A stretch of 60,897 bases of DNA from Arthrobacter globiformis (GCF_003261175.1 NZ_QLNP01000006.1:1-60897), one strand, 5' to 3'; positions 33,534-44,017 are shown, counted from the first letter of the stretch. A program made the numbers and translations. The notes: generated by a model not told the origin, from the sequence alone.

Positions 33534-35717
33534 ATGACTGCCGAAACCATGTTCCGCACGGTCCTCGTGGCCAACCGCGGCGAGATTGCCTGCCGCGTGA
33601 TCAGAACCCTGCGCGCCATGGGCATCCGTTCGGTTGCCGTCTACAGCGATGCCGACGTCGGCGCCCGCCACGTGCGCGAGGCCGACGCCGCCGTCCGGAT
33701 CGGCCCAGCCGCGGCCGCCCAAAGCTACCTCAGCATCGACGCGATCATCAGGGCCTGCCAGGACACCGGTGCGCAGGCGGTGCACCCAGGGTATGGATTC
33801 CTGAGCGAGAACGCCGACTTCGCCCGGGCGCTGAATGCGGCCCGCATCGCCTTCATCGGACCCGGGGCCGAGGCACTGGAGGTCATGGGAGACAAGATCC
33901 GCTCGAAGAACCACGTGTCCGGATATGGCGTTCCGGTGGTCCCGGGCATCGCCGAGCCCGGCATGACGGATGCGGAACTCATCATCGCCGCCCCGGCCGT
34001 GGGCTTCCCACTGCTGATCAAGCCCTCGGCGGGTGGCGGCGGCAAGGGAATGCATGCAGTGGAGCGCCCGGAGGACCTGCCGGCGGCCCTGGCCACCGCA
34101 CGGCGCGTGGCTGCCAGCGCATTCGGGGACGACACCCTGTTCCTGGAACGCCTGGTGAGGTCGCCGCGGCACATCGAGGTGCAGGTCCTGGCCGATACGC
34201 ACGGCAACGTCATCCACCTGGGGGAGCGCGAATGCTCCCTGCAGCGGCGGCACCAGAAGGTCATCGAGGAAGCGCCGTCACCACTGCTGGAATCTCTGTC
34301 CGACGGCGAGGCCGTCCGCGCGAAGATTGGCGAGGCTGCGTGCCAGGCCGCCCGCAGTGTCCACTATGCCGGCGCCGGCACCGTGGAGTTCCTCGTTTCG
34401 GACGACTCCCCGGACGAGTTTTTCTTCATGGAGATGAACACCCGTCTCCAGGTGGAACATCCGGTGACGGAAATGGTCACGGGCACCGACCTTGTCGAAT
34501 GGCAGGTGCGCATCGCCGCCGGTGAGGAACTGACGGTGCAGCAGGACGACGTCGTGCTGACCGGCCACTCCGTGGAGGCGCGTGTCTACGCCGAGGTCCC
34601 GGAGAAGAACTTCCTGCCCTCGACCGGAACAGTGCTCCTGCTGGACGAGATCCCCGGCCCCGCCCAGCGCCCCAGCGCTCCTGTCCGCGTCGAAGTCGAA
34701 ACGGCCCGCGGGCGCGTCCGGGTGGACTCGGCGTTGCTGGACGGCCTGGAGATCTCGTCCAGCTATGACCCGATGATTTCGAAGGTCATCGCGTGGGGTG
34801 AGGACCGCGCCGCGGCCCTTGACACCCTGGACGAGGCGCTCGCCGGGTACACCGCGCTGGGCATCGACACCAACGTCGAATACCTGCGGTTACTGATCGA
34901 CGACGCCGACGTCCGCGCCGGCCGCCTCGACACCGGCCTGATCGAGCGCAAGATGCCGCAGTTCACGTTCCGCCAGCCGGGCGACGCCGAACTTGTCACC
35001 GCCGCCTTGTACGCCCTGGCCACGACAGAGGAACAGCACCAGCATGAACCGGCGGCCGGCCCATGGCAGCGCCGCGACGGCTGGCGACTCGGTGCCGCGG
35101 CGCCGCGCCGGATCAGCCTGGGAACCTCCGACGGCGGCGTCGCCACCGTGGACGTGTGGGGCCCCGTCACGGGGGATAGTGTCGCCGTGAGCGTGAACGG
35201 AGGGCCGCAGCTCCCGGCCCTCCTGGAGTACGCGGGTCGCCAACGGCCGGTGCTCACCCTCAATGGCGAAGCCACCAGTTATGGACTTGCAGCCGTTCAC
35301 ACCGGTCCTCCCGCCCAGAGCTGGCTCGAGCCCGACCCCCGCGTCCTGTCGGAGCTCTTCCTCGGCGACGAGGGCTGGTCCTGCCGCCTCGAGGTGCTCA
35401 CCCGCGAGTCCCGCCTGGAGCGGGTGCTGGCCGCCGTCGAGCGGAAAGAGGGCGCCGCGGATCCGGAAGTCCGGTCACCCATGCCCGGGACCGTCGTCGC
35501 GGTGCCGGTGAGTGACGGCGATCAAGTGACTGCAGGACAGGTGCTGCTGTCCGTCGAGGCCATGAAGATGGAGCACCAGCTCGTGGCCGAAGTCTCCGGC
35601 ACGGTCCACATCAGCGTCAGCACGGGCGACCCGGTCAAGGCCGACCAGGTCGTCGCCACCATTCACGCGGAACAGCCCGCACCCCAGGATCCAACAGATG
35701 AACGTAAGGAGGCCTAG
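33534..35717 (+). CDS. accA1: methylcrotonoyl-CoA carboxylase, biotin carboxylase/BCCP subunit
   Basis: The 727-residue alpha subunit carries an N-terminal biotin carboxylase ([25 protein letters not shown]-grasp loop [24 protein letters not shown]). A middle linker domain follows, then a C-terminal biotinyl domain with the biotin Lys in VEAMKMEH. The frame is open 80 codons further upstream inside the preceding gene. The ATG at 33534 is the only start giving a family-typical N-terminus; the ATG at 33549 is a close alternative. The acyl-CoA dehydrogenase starts two bases after the stop. Confidence 0.94.
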   Translation: MTAETMFRTVLVANRGEIACRVIRTLRAMGIRSVAVYSDADVGARHVREADAAVRIGPAAAAQSYLSIDAIIRACQDTGAQAVHPGYGFLSENADFARALNAARIAFIGPGAEALEVMGDKIRSKNHVSGYGVPVVPGIAEPGMTDAELIIAAPAVGFPLLIKPSAGGGGKGMHAVERPEDLPAALATARRVAASAFGDDTLFLERLVRSPRHIEVQVLADTHGNVIHLGERECSLQRRHQKVIEEAPSPLLESLSDGEAVRAKIGEAACQAARSVHYAGAGTVEFLVSDDSPDEFFFMEMNTRLQVEHPVTEMVTGTDLVEWQVRIAAGEELTVQQDDVVLTGHSVEARVYAEVPEKNFLPSTGTVLLLDEIPGPAQRPSAPVRVEVETARGRVRVDSALLDGLEISSSYDPMISKVIAWGEDRAAALDTLDEALAGYTALGIDTNVEYLRLLIDDADVRAGRLDTGLIERKMPQFTFRQPGDAELVTAALYALATTEEQHQHEPAAGPWQRRDGWRLGAAAPRRISLGTSDGGVATVDVWGPVTGDSVAVSVNGGPQLPALLEYAGRQRPVLTLNGEATSYGLAAVHTGPPAQSWLEPDPRVLSELFLGDEGWSCRLEVLTRESRLERVLAAVERKEGAADPEVRSPMPGTVVAVPVSDGDQVTAGQVLLSVEAMKMEHQLVAEVSGTVHISVSTGDPVKADQVVATIHAEQPAPQDPTDERKEA

Positions 35718-35719
35718 CC

Positions 35720-36895
35720 ATGGCCGATTTTGACCTCAGCGAGGAATACCAGGACCTCAGCAAGACCGTCCGCGAATTCGCCGACGAAGTGGTGGCCCCC
35801 GTCTCCGCCAAGCACGACGAGGAACACAGCTTCCCCTACGAAGTGGTCTCGCAGATGGCGGACATGGGGCTGTTCGGCCTGCCGTTCCCGGAGGAATACG
35901 GCGGCATGGGCGGCGATTACTTCGCGCTGGCCCTCGCGCTGGAACAGCTGGGGCGCGTGGACCAGTCCGTGGCCATCACACTTGAGGCCGGCGTTTCGCT
36001 CGGCGCCATGCCCGTCTACCGTTTCGGCACCGAGGCCCAGAAGAAGGAATGGCTGCCGCTGCTCGCGTCCGGAAAGGCGCTCGCCGGCTTTGGCCTGACC
36101 GAGCCGGAAGCCGGATCGGACGCCGGCGGCACGAAGACCACGGCCCGGCTGGACGGCGACGGAGACGCCAAGAACTGGGTCATCAACGGCAACAAGGAAT
36201 TCATCACCAACTCGGGAACTGACATCAGCAAGCTGGTGACCGTCACCGCCGTCACGGGCCAGGAGGAGCGCAAGGACGGCAGCATCAGGAAGGAGATCTC
36301 CACCATCCTGGTTCCCACCGACACGCCCGGCTTCAAGGCCGAGAAGGCGTACAACAAGGTGGGCTGGAATGCCTCGGACACGCACCCCCTGACGCTGCGG
36401 GACGTCACGGTTCCCGAGGCAAACCTGCTGGGGGAGCGGGGGCGGGGCTACGCCAACTTCCTGTCCATCCTGGATGAGGGCAGGATCGCCATCGCCGCAC
36501 TGGCCACCGGCGCTGCGCAGGGCTGCGTGGACCTTTCGGTCCGCTACGCCAAGGACCGCAGCGCCTTCGGAACCAATATCGGCAAGCACCAGGCCATCGC
36601 CTTCAAGATCGCCCGCATGCAGGCGCGCGCCCATACGGCCCGTCTTGCGTACTACGATGCTGCCGCCCGGATGCTCGCCGGCAAGCCGTTCAAGACCCAG
36701 GCGGCCATAGCTAAGATGGTCGCAGGCGAGGCGGCCATGGACAATGCGCGGGATGCCACCCAGGTATTCGGCGGCTATGGCTTCATCAACGAGTTCACCG
36801 TGGCGCGACACTACCGGGACTCCAAGATTCTGGAGGTCGGGGAGGGCACCACGGAGGTCCAGCTAATGCTGATCGCCCGGGAACTGGGGTTGTAA
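35720..36895 (+). CDS. acyl-CoA dehydrogenase (probable isovaleryl-CoA/FadE19-type)
   Basis: This flavoenzyme is expected to oxidise isovaleryl-CoA to 3-methylcrotonyl-CoA, the substrate of the adjacent carboxylase. The 391-residue protein has FGLTEPEAGSDAGG in the middle domain and QVFGGYGFINEFTVARHYRDSKILEVGEGTTEVQ at the C-terminus. The Glu of EVGEGT sits in the catalytic position of short/medium-chain enzymes, while human-type isovaleryl-CoA dehydrogenase has a Gly there. Position corresponds to M. tuberculosis fadE19. A good AAGGAGG site precedes the ATG. Confidence 0.88.
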   Translation: MADFDLSEEYQDLSKTVREFADEVVAPVSAKHDEEHSFPYEVVSQMADMGLFGLPFPEEYGGMGGDYFALALALEQLGRVDQSVAITLEAGVSLGAMPVYRFGTEAQKKEWLPLLASGKALAGFGLTEPEAGSDAGGTKTTARLDGDGDAKNWVINGNKEFITNSGTDISKLVTVTAVTGQEERKDGSIRKEISTILVPTDTPGFKAEKAYNKVGWNASDTHPLTLRDVTVPEANLLGERGRGYANFLSILDEGRIAIAALATGAAQGCVDLSVRYAKDRSAFGTNIGKHQAIAFKIARMQARAHTARLAYYDAAARMLAGKPFKTQAAIAKMVAGEAAMDNARDATQVFGGYGFINEFTVARHYRDSKILEVGEGTTEVQLMLIARELGL

Positions 36896-36949
36896 CAGGC
36901 CCGTGGCCGTGTCCGTCGAAAGTCTGTGGAGACGCCGAAAGGATCAACG

Positions 36950-37741
36950 ATGATTGACAAGGTTGTTGCCAGCGCTGACGAAGCGGTCGCCGACATAGCC
37001 GACGGTGCATCGCTCGCCGTCGGGGGTTTTGGCCTGTGCGGGATCCCGGTGGCGCTGATAGACGCCCTCCACCGCCGCGGCACCACGGACCTGGAGACTG
37101 TCAGCAACAACTGCGGCGTGGACGACTGGGGCCTGGGGATCCTCCTCCGGGACGGCAGGATCCGCCGGACCGTCAGCTCGTACGTCGGGGAGAACAAGGA
37201 GTTCGCCCGGCAGTACCTCGCCGGCGAACTGGAGGTGGTCCTGACCCCGCAGGGCACCCTGGCCGAGAAGCTGCGCGCCGGCGGTGCCGGCATCCCCGCT
37301 TTTTACACCAAGGCGGGCGTGGGGACCCAGGTGTCCGACGGCGGCCTGCCGCAGAAATACGACGCCGACGGCGGCATCGCCGTCGCATCCCCGGCGAAGG
37401 AAGTGCGGAGCTTTGACGGCGTTGACTACGTCCTGGAGGAGTCGCTCACCCCGGACTACGGCCTGGTCCACGCCTGGAAGGGCGACCGCCACGGGAACCT
37501 GGTCTTCCACGCGACGGCCATGAACTTCAACCCGCTTTGTGCCATGGCGGGACGGATCACCATCGCGGAGGTGGAGGAACTCGTGGAGCCGGGCGAGCTG
37601 GATCCCGAACACGTCCACCTGCCGGGCATCTTCGTCCAGCGGGTGGTGGTGGTGCCGGAAGCCGAGAAGCGCATTGAGAAGCGGACCGTCGCCCTGTCCG
37701 CGGCAGCAAGCACCGGAACCACCGAACAGGCAGGAGCGTAG
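36950..37741 (+). CDS. scoA: 3-oxoacid CoA-transferase subunit A
   Basis: Together with ScoB it moves CoA from succinyl-CoA to acetoacetate, rescuing the ketone body produced at the end of leucine breakdown. The 263-residue protein has the family start [13 protein letters not shown] and [17 protein letters not shown]. The frame extends eight codons upstream to a GTG, but the ATG at 36950 gives the standard start with GAAAGGA nearby. scoB follows after two bases. Confidence 0.92.
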   Translation: MIDKVVASADEAVADIADGASLAVGGFGLCGIPVALIDALHRRGTTDLETVSNNCGVDDWGLGILLRDGRIRRTVSSYVGENKEFARQYLAGELEVVLTPQGTLAEKLRAGGAGIPAFYTKAGVGTQVSDGGLPQKYDADGGIAVASPAKEVRSFDGVDYVLEESLTPDYGLVHAWKGDRHGNLVFHATAMNFNPLCAMAGRITIAEVEELVEPGELDPEHVHLPGIFVQRVVVVPEAEKRIEKRTVALSAAASTGTTEQAGA

Positions 37742-37743
37742 CC

Positions 37744-38478
37744 ATGGACCCGAACAGCCCCCTGGCTCCCCGTCCCGAGGCCGTGCGACACGAATACCGC
37801 CGGGCCGCCTCCTCACACCCCGAGGGCAAGGGCTGGACCCGCAATGAGCTGGCCGCCCGCGTGGCCCAGGAGCTGAGCAACGGCCAGTATGTAAACCTCG
37901 GCATCGGAATGCCCACCCTGATCCCCAACTACATCCCGGCCGGCGTTGAAGTGGTCCTGCACTCCGAGAACGGCATCCTCGGGGTCGGCCCCTACCCCGG
38001 CGAGGACGAGGTGGATCCGGACCTCATTAATGCCGGCAAGGAAACCGTCACCGTCAACAAGGGCGCCGCGTTCTTCGACTCCGCGCAGTCCTTCGGCATG
38101 ATCCGCGGCGGGCACGTGGATGTGGCCGTGCTCGGTGCCATGGAGGTGGCCGCCAACGGGGACCTCGCCAACTGGATGATCCCCGGAAAGATGGTCAAGG
38201 GGATGGGCGGAGCCATGGACCTGGTCTTCGGAGCCAAGAAAGTGATCGTCATGATGGAGCACGTGGACCGCAGCGGGAAACCGAAGATCGTGGACCGCTG
38301 CTCGCTGCCCTTGACCGGCAAGGCCTGCGTGGACCGCATCATCACCGATCTCGCCGTCCTTGACGTGACTCCCGACGGTCTGGTCCTGCGCGAGCTCGCC
38401 CCCAACGTGTCTGCGGAAGATGTAGCCGCGGCCACGGGTGCGGAGCTGTTCGAGGAAGACCAGGAACTCACCGTATGA
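37744..38478 (+). CDS. scoB: 3-oxoacid CoA-transferase subunit B
   Basis: The 244-residue subunit carries the catalytic Glu in the [10 protein letters not shown] motif (about 79-88), which forms the covalent glutamyl-CoA intermediate, and [17 protein letters not shown]. It has a 25-residue basic N-terminal extension before the usual RVAQELSNG. It could also serve itaconate or related acids as CoA-acceptor, as suggested for the mycobacterial locus. The stop overlaps the MaoC start by four bases. Confidence 0.92.
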   Translation: MDPNSPLAPRPEAVRHEYRRAASSHPEGKGWTRNELAARVAQELSNGQYVNLGIGMPTLIPNYIPAGVEVVLHSENGILGVGPYPGEDEVDPDLINAGKETVTVNKGAAFFDSAQSFGMIRGGHVDVAVLGAMEVAANGDLANWMIPGKMVKGMGGAMDLVFGAKKVIVMMEHVDRSGKPKIVDRCSLPLTGKACVDRIITDLAVLDVTPDGLVLRELAPNVSAEDVAAATGAELFEEDQELTV

Positions 38479-39002
38479 GCGCGGTTTCGGCAGGCTCAAC
38501 CAACGGCGGTGCCCGGGTCGTCGAGCAGCGCGGACTCTACTTCGAGGAACTCGAGGAAGACGTCGTTTACGCGCACCGCCCCGGCCGGACTGTCACGGAG
38601 GCGGACAACGTGCTGTTCACCACCATGACCATGAACACGCAGGGGCTGCACCTGGACGCGGCCTGGAGTGCGGGCCAGCCCTTTGGCCAGCGGCTGGTGA
38701 ACTCCATGTTCACGCTGGCGACGGTGGTGGGGCAGTCCGTCGGGCAGCTGACCCAGGGCACCATCATTGCGCAGCTCGGGCTGACGGATGTCTCCTTCCC
38801 GCACCCGCTCTACCACGGGGACACGTTGTACACGGAGACCGTCATCACCAGTAAACGGCTGTCCGGGTCACGGCCGGGGCAGGGCGTCGTCACCATGCAG
38901 CACACTGGCTTCAACCAGGACGGAACGGTGGTGGCATCTGCCACGCGCAGCTGCCTGATGTGGACGCGCGAGGCGCATATAGAGGCGCAGCGGGGCAAAT
39001 AA
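38475..39002 (+). CDS. MaoC-family enoyl-CoA hydratase
   Basis: This hot-dog-fold (R)-specific hydratase is expected to hydrate 3-methylglutaconyl-CoA to (R)-HMG-CoA, as known for the homologous position in M. tuberculosis (Rv2499c). The 175-residue protein contains [21 protein letters not shown]. The usual D-x4-H catalytic pair appears here as Asn54...His59, which I believe is shared by the itaconyl/mesaconyl-CoA hydratase branch. The first 12 residues are encoded by a 19-bp dispersed repeat (38483-38501), so the true conserved start begins near residue 13. Confidence 0.85.
   Translation: MSAVSAGSTNGGARVVEQRGLYFEELEEDVVYAHRPGRTVTEADNVLFTTMTMNTQGLHLDAAWSAGQPFGQRLVNSMFTLATVVGQSVGQLTQGTIIAQLGLTDVSFPHPLYHGDTLYTETVITSKRLSGSRPGQGVVTMQHTGFNQDGTVVASATRSCLMWTREAHIEAQRGK
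38483..38501 (+). repeat. dispersed repeat inside the MaoC N-terminus
   Basis: GGTTTCGGCAGGCTCAACC matches 17 of 19 bases of the reverse complement of 30098-30116 in the E2 gene. Sequences of the form GGTTTCGACAGGCTCAACC are, as I recall, abundant between genes in Arthrobacter. Here the element is within coding sequence and adds a non-conserved N-terminal extension. Confidence 0.65.
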
Positions 39003-39017
39003 TCGGACAATGACTGT

Positions 39018-39848
39018 ATGACTTTCGTGATGGGTCCTGCCCTGCTCTTCTGCCCTGCCGACCGCCCCGAACGCTTCCAAAAGGCCGCCGAGCGCTCCGA
39101 TGCCGTCATCCTGGACCTTGAGGATGCCGTGGCGGCGCCGGACAAGCAGCGGGCCCGGGGCGCGATCCTTGCCCAGCTCGGCGGCTCCGGCGACGCGCCG
39201 GAGCTCGACCCCAGCCGGACCATCATCAGGATCAACCCGGCCGGCACCGAGGACTTCGAGAAGGACCTGCATTGCCTGGCGCACACGCCTTACCGCACCG
39301 TCATGCTCGCCAAGGCAGAGAGCGCGAGCCAGCTCCGGGCCCTGCCGGACTTCCACGTGATTGCCCTGTGCGAGACGGCCGCGGGCGTAGTCCACGCACC
39401 CGCCATCGCGGCGGAACCCAACGTGGTAGCGATGATGTGGGGCGCGGAAGACCTGCTCGCCTCCCTTGGCGGCACCTCCAGCAGGAACGACGACGGCGGC
39501 TACCGCGCCGTTGCCCTGCACGCCCGTTCCGCTGTACTCCTGGCGGCGGGCGCAGCGGGCAAGCAGGCCGTGGACGCCGTCTACGTGAACATCCCCGACC
39601 TCGATGGGCTCGCCGCGGAAGCCCGGGACGCCGCTGCCTCAGGGTTCGGTTCCAAGGCCTGCATCCACCCCAGCCAGGTGGCCGCCGTCCGGTCCGCCTA
39701 CGCACCCTCGGGCGAGGACGTGGCCGCTGCCACGCACCTGCTGGCGGCCGCAAGGGAAGCCGGTACCGGCGTGTTCCAGTACCAGGGCCGGATGATCGAC
39801 GGCCCCATCCTCCGGCACGCCGAGTCGGTGCTCCGCAGGGCACGGTAG
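39018..39848 (+). CDS. citE: HpcH/HpaI-family CoA ester lyase (CitE-like)
   Basis: This Mg2+-dependent TIM-barrel lyase splits beta-hydroxyacyl-CoA. The 276-residue protein has LFCPADRPERF, VILDLEDAVA, RINPAG and the metal ligands Glu119 (LCETAAG) and Asp145 (GAEDL). The M. tuberculosis counterpart Rv2498c is reported to cleave both (R)-HMG-CoA and (S)-citramalyl-CoA, linking leucine and itaconate breakdown. No classical HMG-CoA lyase is present here, so this enzyme probably takes that step. It ends the operon. Confidence 0.87.
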   Translation: MTFVMGPALLFCPADRPERFQKAAERSDAVILDLEDAVAAPDKQRARGAILAQLGGSGDAPELDPSRTIIRINPAGTEDFEKDLHCLAHTPYRTVMLAKAESASQLRALPDFHVIALCETAAGVVHAPAIAAEPNVVAMMWGAEDLLASLGGTSSRNDDGGYRAVALHARSAVLLAAGAAGKQAVDAVYVNIPDLDGLAAEARDAAASGFGSKACIHPSQVAAVRSAYAPSGEDVAAATHLLAAAREAGTGVFQYQGRMIDGPILRHAESVLRRAR

Positions 39849-39886
39849 CCGGGTCCTTGCCCGGGAATAAATCTCCAGGAGCGGGA

Positions 39887-39907
39887 CTTGAGTCAAGTAC
39901 ACTCAAG
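39887..39907. promoter_or_regulatory. HAIR operator (HspR binding site)
   Basis: A perfect CTTGAGT-N7-ACTCAAG inverted repeat, the consensus bound by the heat-shock repressor HspR in Actinobacteria. It ends 17 bp before the ClpC-like gene start, overlapping the expected promoter. The HspR gene itself is not in the window. Confidence 0.93.
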
Positions 39908-39924
39908 TTTCTATTGGAGGTTTA

Positions 39925-42486
39925 ATGCCTACGTTTTTCGGGCCTGCCGGTTCCGGCAACGGTTCCTTTGATGAGTTCTTTGCCCGTTACCTTCAGGGCC
40001 AGCGGGCTGCCAGGTCGACGCGCCCCCGCGACCTCACCCGGCTGCTGAGCCGCCGTACCCACGAGGTGCTTGCCCACGCCGCCCGCTTCGCCACTGACCA
40101 TGGTCACAGCGACGTCGACGCGCTGCACATACTCCGTGTCATGGTGCAGGACGAACCCGCCGCCGGTTACCTGCGGCGAGCCGGTGCTGACACTGCCGCG
40201 GTCGCCCAGGCGGCAGAAGACCGGCTGCCCGAAAAGTCGAGTGTGGCAGTGGACGGAACACCGGCCCTGACGCCGTCGGCCCAGCGGGCCTTGCTCGATG
40301 CCCACCAAGTCGCCCGTGCCTTCGGGTCTACTTACATTGATCCCGAGCACCTCTTCGTCGCCCTGGTCCTTAACCAGGAAGCACCGACAGGCCAGATCCT
40401 CATGGCCGCCGGCGTGACGCCCAAGTCCTTCCAGTCGGGAGCCACTGAAGCGGAGACCGATGGTGGATCGGCACCTGGATCAGGTTCCCCGGCCACCGGC
40501 CAGCCCTCCGCCGGGCCTGGCCCGGCGACGCCCACCCTTGACACCTACAGCACGGACCTCACGGCGCGCGCCAGTGAAGGCGCACTGGATCCGGTGATTG
40601 GGCGCTCGCAGGAGACCGAGCAAGCCATTGAGATCCTCGCCCGCCGAACCAAGAACAACCCGGTCCTGATCGGCGAGGCCGGGGTGGGCAAGACGGCTAT
40701 CGTTGAGGGCCTGGCACAGGCAATTGCGGCGGGCGCGGTTCCCGAGCAGCTTCGGAACAAGCGCGTCATTTCACTGGACCTGCCTGCCATGCTCGCCGGA
40801 ACCCGGTACCGGGGCGATTTCGAAGAGCGGCTCACGAAGGCGATGGATGAGATTAGCAGCCAGGCGGGCAGCATCATCCTGTTCATCGACGAACTGCACA
40901 CCGTGATCGGCGCCGGCGGGGCAGGCGAGGGAGGCATGGATGCCGGCAACATCCTCAAGCCCCGCCTGGCACGGGGTGAACTTCATCTCGTGGGCGCCAC
41001 GACGCTGAACGAGTACCGCAAGGTGGAGAAGGATCCGGCTCTCGAGCGGCGGTTCCAGCCCGTCCACGTCGGTGAGCCTGGCATCGAGGACGCCATTCAG
41101 ATCCTGGCAGGGCTGAGGGGACGGTACCAGGAACACCACGGCGTGGAGTACACCGACGCCGCCGTCCGGGCAGCAGTCGAGCTGTCCGCACGGTATGTCA
41201 CCGACCGCTTCCTGCCGGACAAGGCCATTGACCTCATCGACCAGGCGGGAGCGCGGCTGAGCCTGCAGCGCGGTACAGGTGACATGAATGTTCTGCGCGA
41301 ACAGCTCGCTGCCCTTGAGGAATCAAAAAATGCTGCCGTCGCTGACGAGCGGTTCGAGGAGGCCTCGCGGCTGCGGGACGAAATCGCAGCCACGAAGGAG
41401 AAGATCAGTGCGGGAACGGCGCCCGGTGCCGTCCCTGCAGTTGTTGACGAAGCGGGTATCGCCGAGATCATTTCCAGGTCCACCGGAATTCCGGCAAGCC
41501 GGATCACCGAAAATGACCGGGAACGGCTGGCCAAGCTGGAAGCGGAACTGCATGAGCGGGTCATCGGGCAGGACGACGCGGTGACGGCCATCGCCAAGTC
41601 CGTCCGCCGCAACCGCACCGGCATGGGCACGGAGGGCAAGCCGATCGGCAGCTTCCTGTTCCTCGGGCCCACCGGCGTCGGCAAAACCGAGCTGGCCAAG
41701 GCGCTGGCCGGGTCCCTGTTCGGCAACGAGAACGCGCTAGTCCGCTTCGACATGAGTGAGTTCGGCGAGCGGCACACCGTCAGCCGGCTGGTCGGTGCGC
41801 CCCCTGGCTACGTCGGCTACGGCGAGGCGGGCCAGCTTACCGAGAGGGTGCGGCGGAATCCGTACTCCATCGTGCTGCTGGACGAGATTGAGAAGGCCCA
41901 TCCGGACGTGTTCAATCTCCTGCTCCAGGTTCTGGACGATGGGCGTCTGACCGACGGGCAGGGCCGAACGGTCGACTTCCGCAACACTGTGGTCATCATG
42001 ACGTCCAACCTGGGGTCCGAGTTCCTCGCCAGCAAGACAGGCCCGGCGGGATTCGCCATCCGGGCCAGCGAAGGGGATACCGGTTCGGATGCAGCCCTGC
42101 GCGGACGAGTGATGGCCCGGCTGCGTGAATCGATGCGGCCGGAGTTCCTTAACCGCCTCGACGAGGTCGTCCTGTTCCGCAAGCTTGACCAGGCGCAGCT
42201 GCGCCAGATCGTCCGGCTCATGCTGAACGGAACGGAGGCCCGCCTGAAGGTGCAAGGGATCGGCTTTAGCGTAACCGAGGAAGCAGTCGACTGGATCGCC
42301 GAACGAGGCTACGAACGGGAATACGGTGCACGTCCCATGCTGCGCGTCATTCAGCGCGAGGTGGACGACCGTATCGCCGACCTGCTGGTCGCGTCCGGAC
42401 TGCAGCCGGGCGGAAGCGTCACCGTGTCCGCGGAGGCTGGTCAGCTCAGCGTAACCTCGGGCGCTGTGTTGCCCCTGGCGGCGTAG
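39925..42486 (+). CDS. ClpC/ClpB-like AAA+ ATPase, HspR-controlled
   Basis: This is an ATP-driven unfoldase or disaggregase. The 853-residue protein has a Clp N domain with an atypical Gly/Phe-rich lead (about 1-150) and a first AAA module (Walker [10 protein letters not shown] near 250). A UVR motif lies near 458-490 ([17 protein letters not shown]) where ClpB would have its long M-domain. A second AAA module follows (GPTGVGKTE near 582). A Gly-Phe in the loop after SKTGPAGF may be a ClpP-docking site. The UVR motif and short middle region argue for a ClpC relative, yet a HAIR site is typical of clpB. TTGGAGG precedes the ATG. Confidence 0.88.
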   Translation: MPTFFGPAGSGNGSFDEFFARYLQGQRAARSTRPRDLTRLLSRRTHEVLAHAARFATDHGHSDVDALHILRVMVQDEPAAGYLRRAGADTAAVAQAAEDRLPEKSSVAVDGTPALTPSAQRALLDAHQVARAFGSTYIDPEHLFVALVLNQEAPTGQILMAAGVTPKSFQSGATEAETDGGSAPGSGSPATGQPSAGPGPATPTLDTYSTDLTARASEGALDPVIGRSQETEQAIEILARRTKNNPVLIGEAGVGKTAIVEGLAQAIAAGAVPEQLRNKRVISLDLPAMLAGTRYRGDFEERLTKAMDEISSQAGSIILFIDELHTVIGAGGAGEGGMDAGNILKPRLARGELHLVGATTLNEYRKVEKDPALERRFQPVHVGEPGIEDAIQILAGLRGRYQEHHGVEYTDAAVRAAVELSARYVTDRFLPDKAIDLIDQAGARLSLQRGTGDMNVLREQLAALEESKNAAVADERFEEASRLRDEIAATKEKISAGTAPGAVPAVVDEAGIAEIISRSTGIPASRITENDRERLAKLEAELHERVIGQDDAVTAIAKSVRRNRTGMGTEGKPIGSFLFLGPTGVGKTELAKALAGSLFGNENALVRFDMSEFGERHTVSRLVGAPPGYVGYGEAGQLTERVRRNPYSIVLLDEIEKAHPDVFNLLLQVLDDGRLTDGQGRTVDFRNTVVIMTSNLGSEFLASKTGPAGFAIRASEGDTGSDAALRGRVMARLRESMRPEFLNRLDEVVLFRKLDQAQLRQIVRLMLNGTEARLKVQGIGFSVTEEAVDWIAERGYEREYGARPMLRVIQREVDDRIADLLVASGLQPGGSVTVSAEAGQLSVTSGAVLPLAA

Positions 42487-42496
42487 TCAGTAAGCT

Positions 42497-42545
42497 GCCG
42501 GCCGGGGCGGGTGCGGAGCGCCGGCTCCGCACCCGCCCGGCCGGC
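42497..42545. terminator. long GC-rich hairpin between convergent genes
   Basis: A 22-23-bp nearly perfect stem with a four-base loop lies between the ClpC-like gene and the convergent lipase maturation factor gene. Only a weak T-tract follows (CTTTCCT), so it may work as an L-shaped, bidirectional terminator. Confidence 0.7.
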
Positions 42546-42562
42546 CGCTTTCCTGCAGGCGG

Positions 42563-44017
42563 CTATTTTCCTGCCCGCAGGGAAATGGGCGGAATCGCCT
42601 CATAGAGCGGCGTCCGGATCCAGCGCTGGCCGGTCTCCCGGAACTCCGCCCGGGTGGCGAAACGGTACAGGTAAGTGCGGGCGCGCACCCAGCGGGGGCG
42701 TTCGCCGTCGAACGGGTCATGGCGCAGCAGCCCCAGCATGGCCGCGTCAGCTTCGAGCAGCTTGCCCAGGAAGGCGTAGAACCATTCCTCGTGGACCGTG
42801 CGCAGGGGCAGGAACCACATAAGCCAGTCCAGCCGCAGATGGTAGGGCGCCCACTGTCGTGGCAGCCGGTGCACCTCGCCCGGCTTTCCCTTGAAACCGT
42901 ATTCGCGCCAGTCTGCCGCCTCGTCCGGCTCCTCGTCCAGGGTGCCCTCCACTGCCACTTCGATGCGCTGCTTGGTGACCGTGCCGAATGCGCCGTACGT
43001 GTTCACCAGTTGCCAGCGGTTAAAGCTGGCGTTCATCAGCTGGTACTCGGAGAACAGATTGCGGATGGGCCAGTAGCTGAGGACCACCAGGAGCAGGGAC
43101 GCGGCCAGCGTAATGACAAGCCACCAGAGCGGTGTCTCCCCGGTGGTGTGCCATTCCAGCGGAAGGACCGGCAGCACCGCATGCGCCACGGGATCGCTGA
43201 CGCCGGCGAAGGCCAGCACAATCGCAATCCAGTTCAGCCACGCAAAATTGCCGCTGGCCACCAGCCACAGCTGGGTGAAGATGATGATGCCCGCCGCAAT
43301 ACTGCCCAGCGGCTGCGGCGCGAAGAGGAAGAACGGCACCACCAGCTGGGCGAAGTGGTTTCCCACCACCTCCAGCCGATGGAATGGCTTCGGCAGCAGA
43401 TGCGCCTGCCGGCTGAGGGGGCCGGGCATCGGCTGGGTCTCATGGTGGTAGTACAGTGCGGTGAGGTCGCGCCACTCCCGGCCGCCACGGATCTTGATCA
43501 TGCCGGCACCAAATTCCAGGCGGAACACCAGCCAGGCCACGAGGATCAGGATGGTCCTGGGCGGATCGGTCTGGTCCGATCCCAGGAACGCCACGGTGAA
43601 GCCGGCCTCCAGGAGCAGCATCTCCCAGCCGAACCCGTAGAACGTCTGGCCCACGTTGACCACGGACATGTACAGCAGCCACAAGGACAGGAACGCGATC
43701 AGCGGCAGCCAGGGCGGGCCCAGCTGGGGGAGGCCGAGGACCAGGACTCCGGAGATGGCGAGCCCCACTGTACAGACGGCCCGCAGCAGCCGGTCCGAGT
43801 AGCGCCAGCGGAACAGTGTAGGCCTGCGCATCCGGCTGAAGGCCTTCAGATAGTCCGGAACGGGAAGCAGGCCGCGCTCGCCGAGGAGCGCAGGAAACTG
43901 GTTGAGGGAGGAGAGGAACGCAACGAAATAGAGTGCGGCGACCCCGCGCTGCAGCACCTGCCGGGCGAATTCGTAGTCCGGCGCATCGAACCATGCGGCC
44001 CAGTCCACGGGCACCAC
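42563..44017 (-). CDS. lipase maturation factor family protein
   Basis: The 484-residue membrane protein has several helices in its first 330 residues and a hydrophilic C-terminus with WAPYHLRLDWLMWFLPL and KLLEADAAMLGLLRHDPF. Both patterns are typical of LMF1-like (PF06762) proteins. In animals LMF1 folds lipases in the ER; the bacterial role is unknown. The frame runs back to a TTG at 44053, but the GTG at 44017 after GGGG is a better start. It is divergent from dxr. Confidence 0.8.
   Translation of the reverse strand: MVPVDWAAWFDAPDYEFARQVLQRGVAALYFVAFLSSLNQFPALLGERGLLPVPDYLKAFSRMRRPTLFRWRYSDRLLRAVCTVGLAISGVLVLGLPQLGPPWLPLIAFLSLWLLYMSVVNVGQTFYGFGWEMLLLEAGFTVAFLGSDQTDPPRTILILVAWLVFRLEFGAGMIKIRGGREWRDLTALYYHHETQPMPGPLSRQAHLLPKPFHRLEVVGNHFAQLVVPFFLFAPQPLGSIAAGIIIFTQLWLVASGNFAWLNWIAIVLAFAGVSDPVAHAVLPVLPLEWHTTGETPLWWLVITLAASLLLVVLSYWPIRNLFSEYQLMNASFNRWQLVNTYGAFGTVTKQRIEVAVEGTLDEEPDEAADWREYGFKGKPGEVHRLPRQWAPYHLRLDWLMWFLPLRTVHEEWFYAFLGKLLEADAAMLGLLRHDPFDGERPRWVRARTYLYRFATRAEFRETGQRWIRTPLYEAIPPISLRAGK

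Noticed and set aside
31916-33625. 569-codon open frame opposite the carboxyltransferase gene
   Set aside because: The composition is low-complexity Gly/Val/His and mirrors the third-position bias of the true gene.
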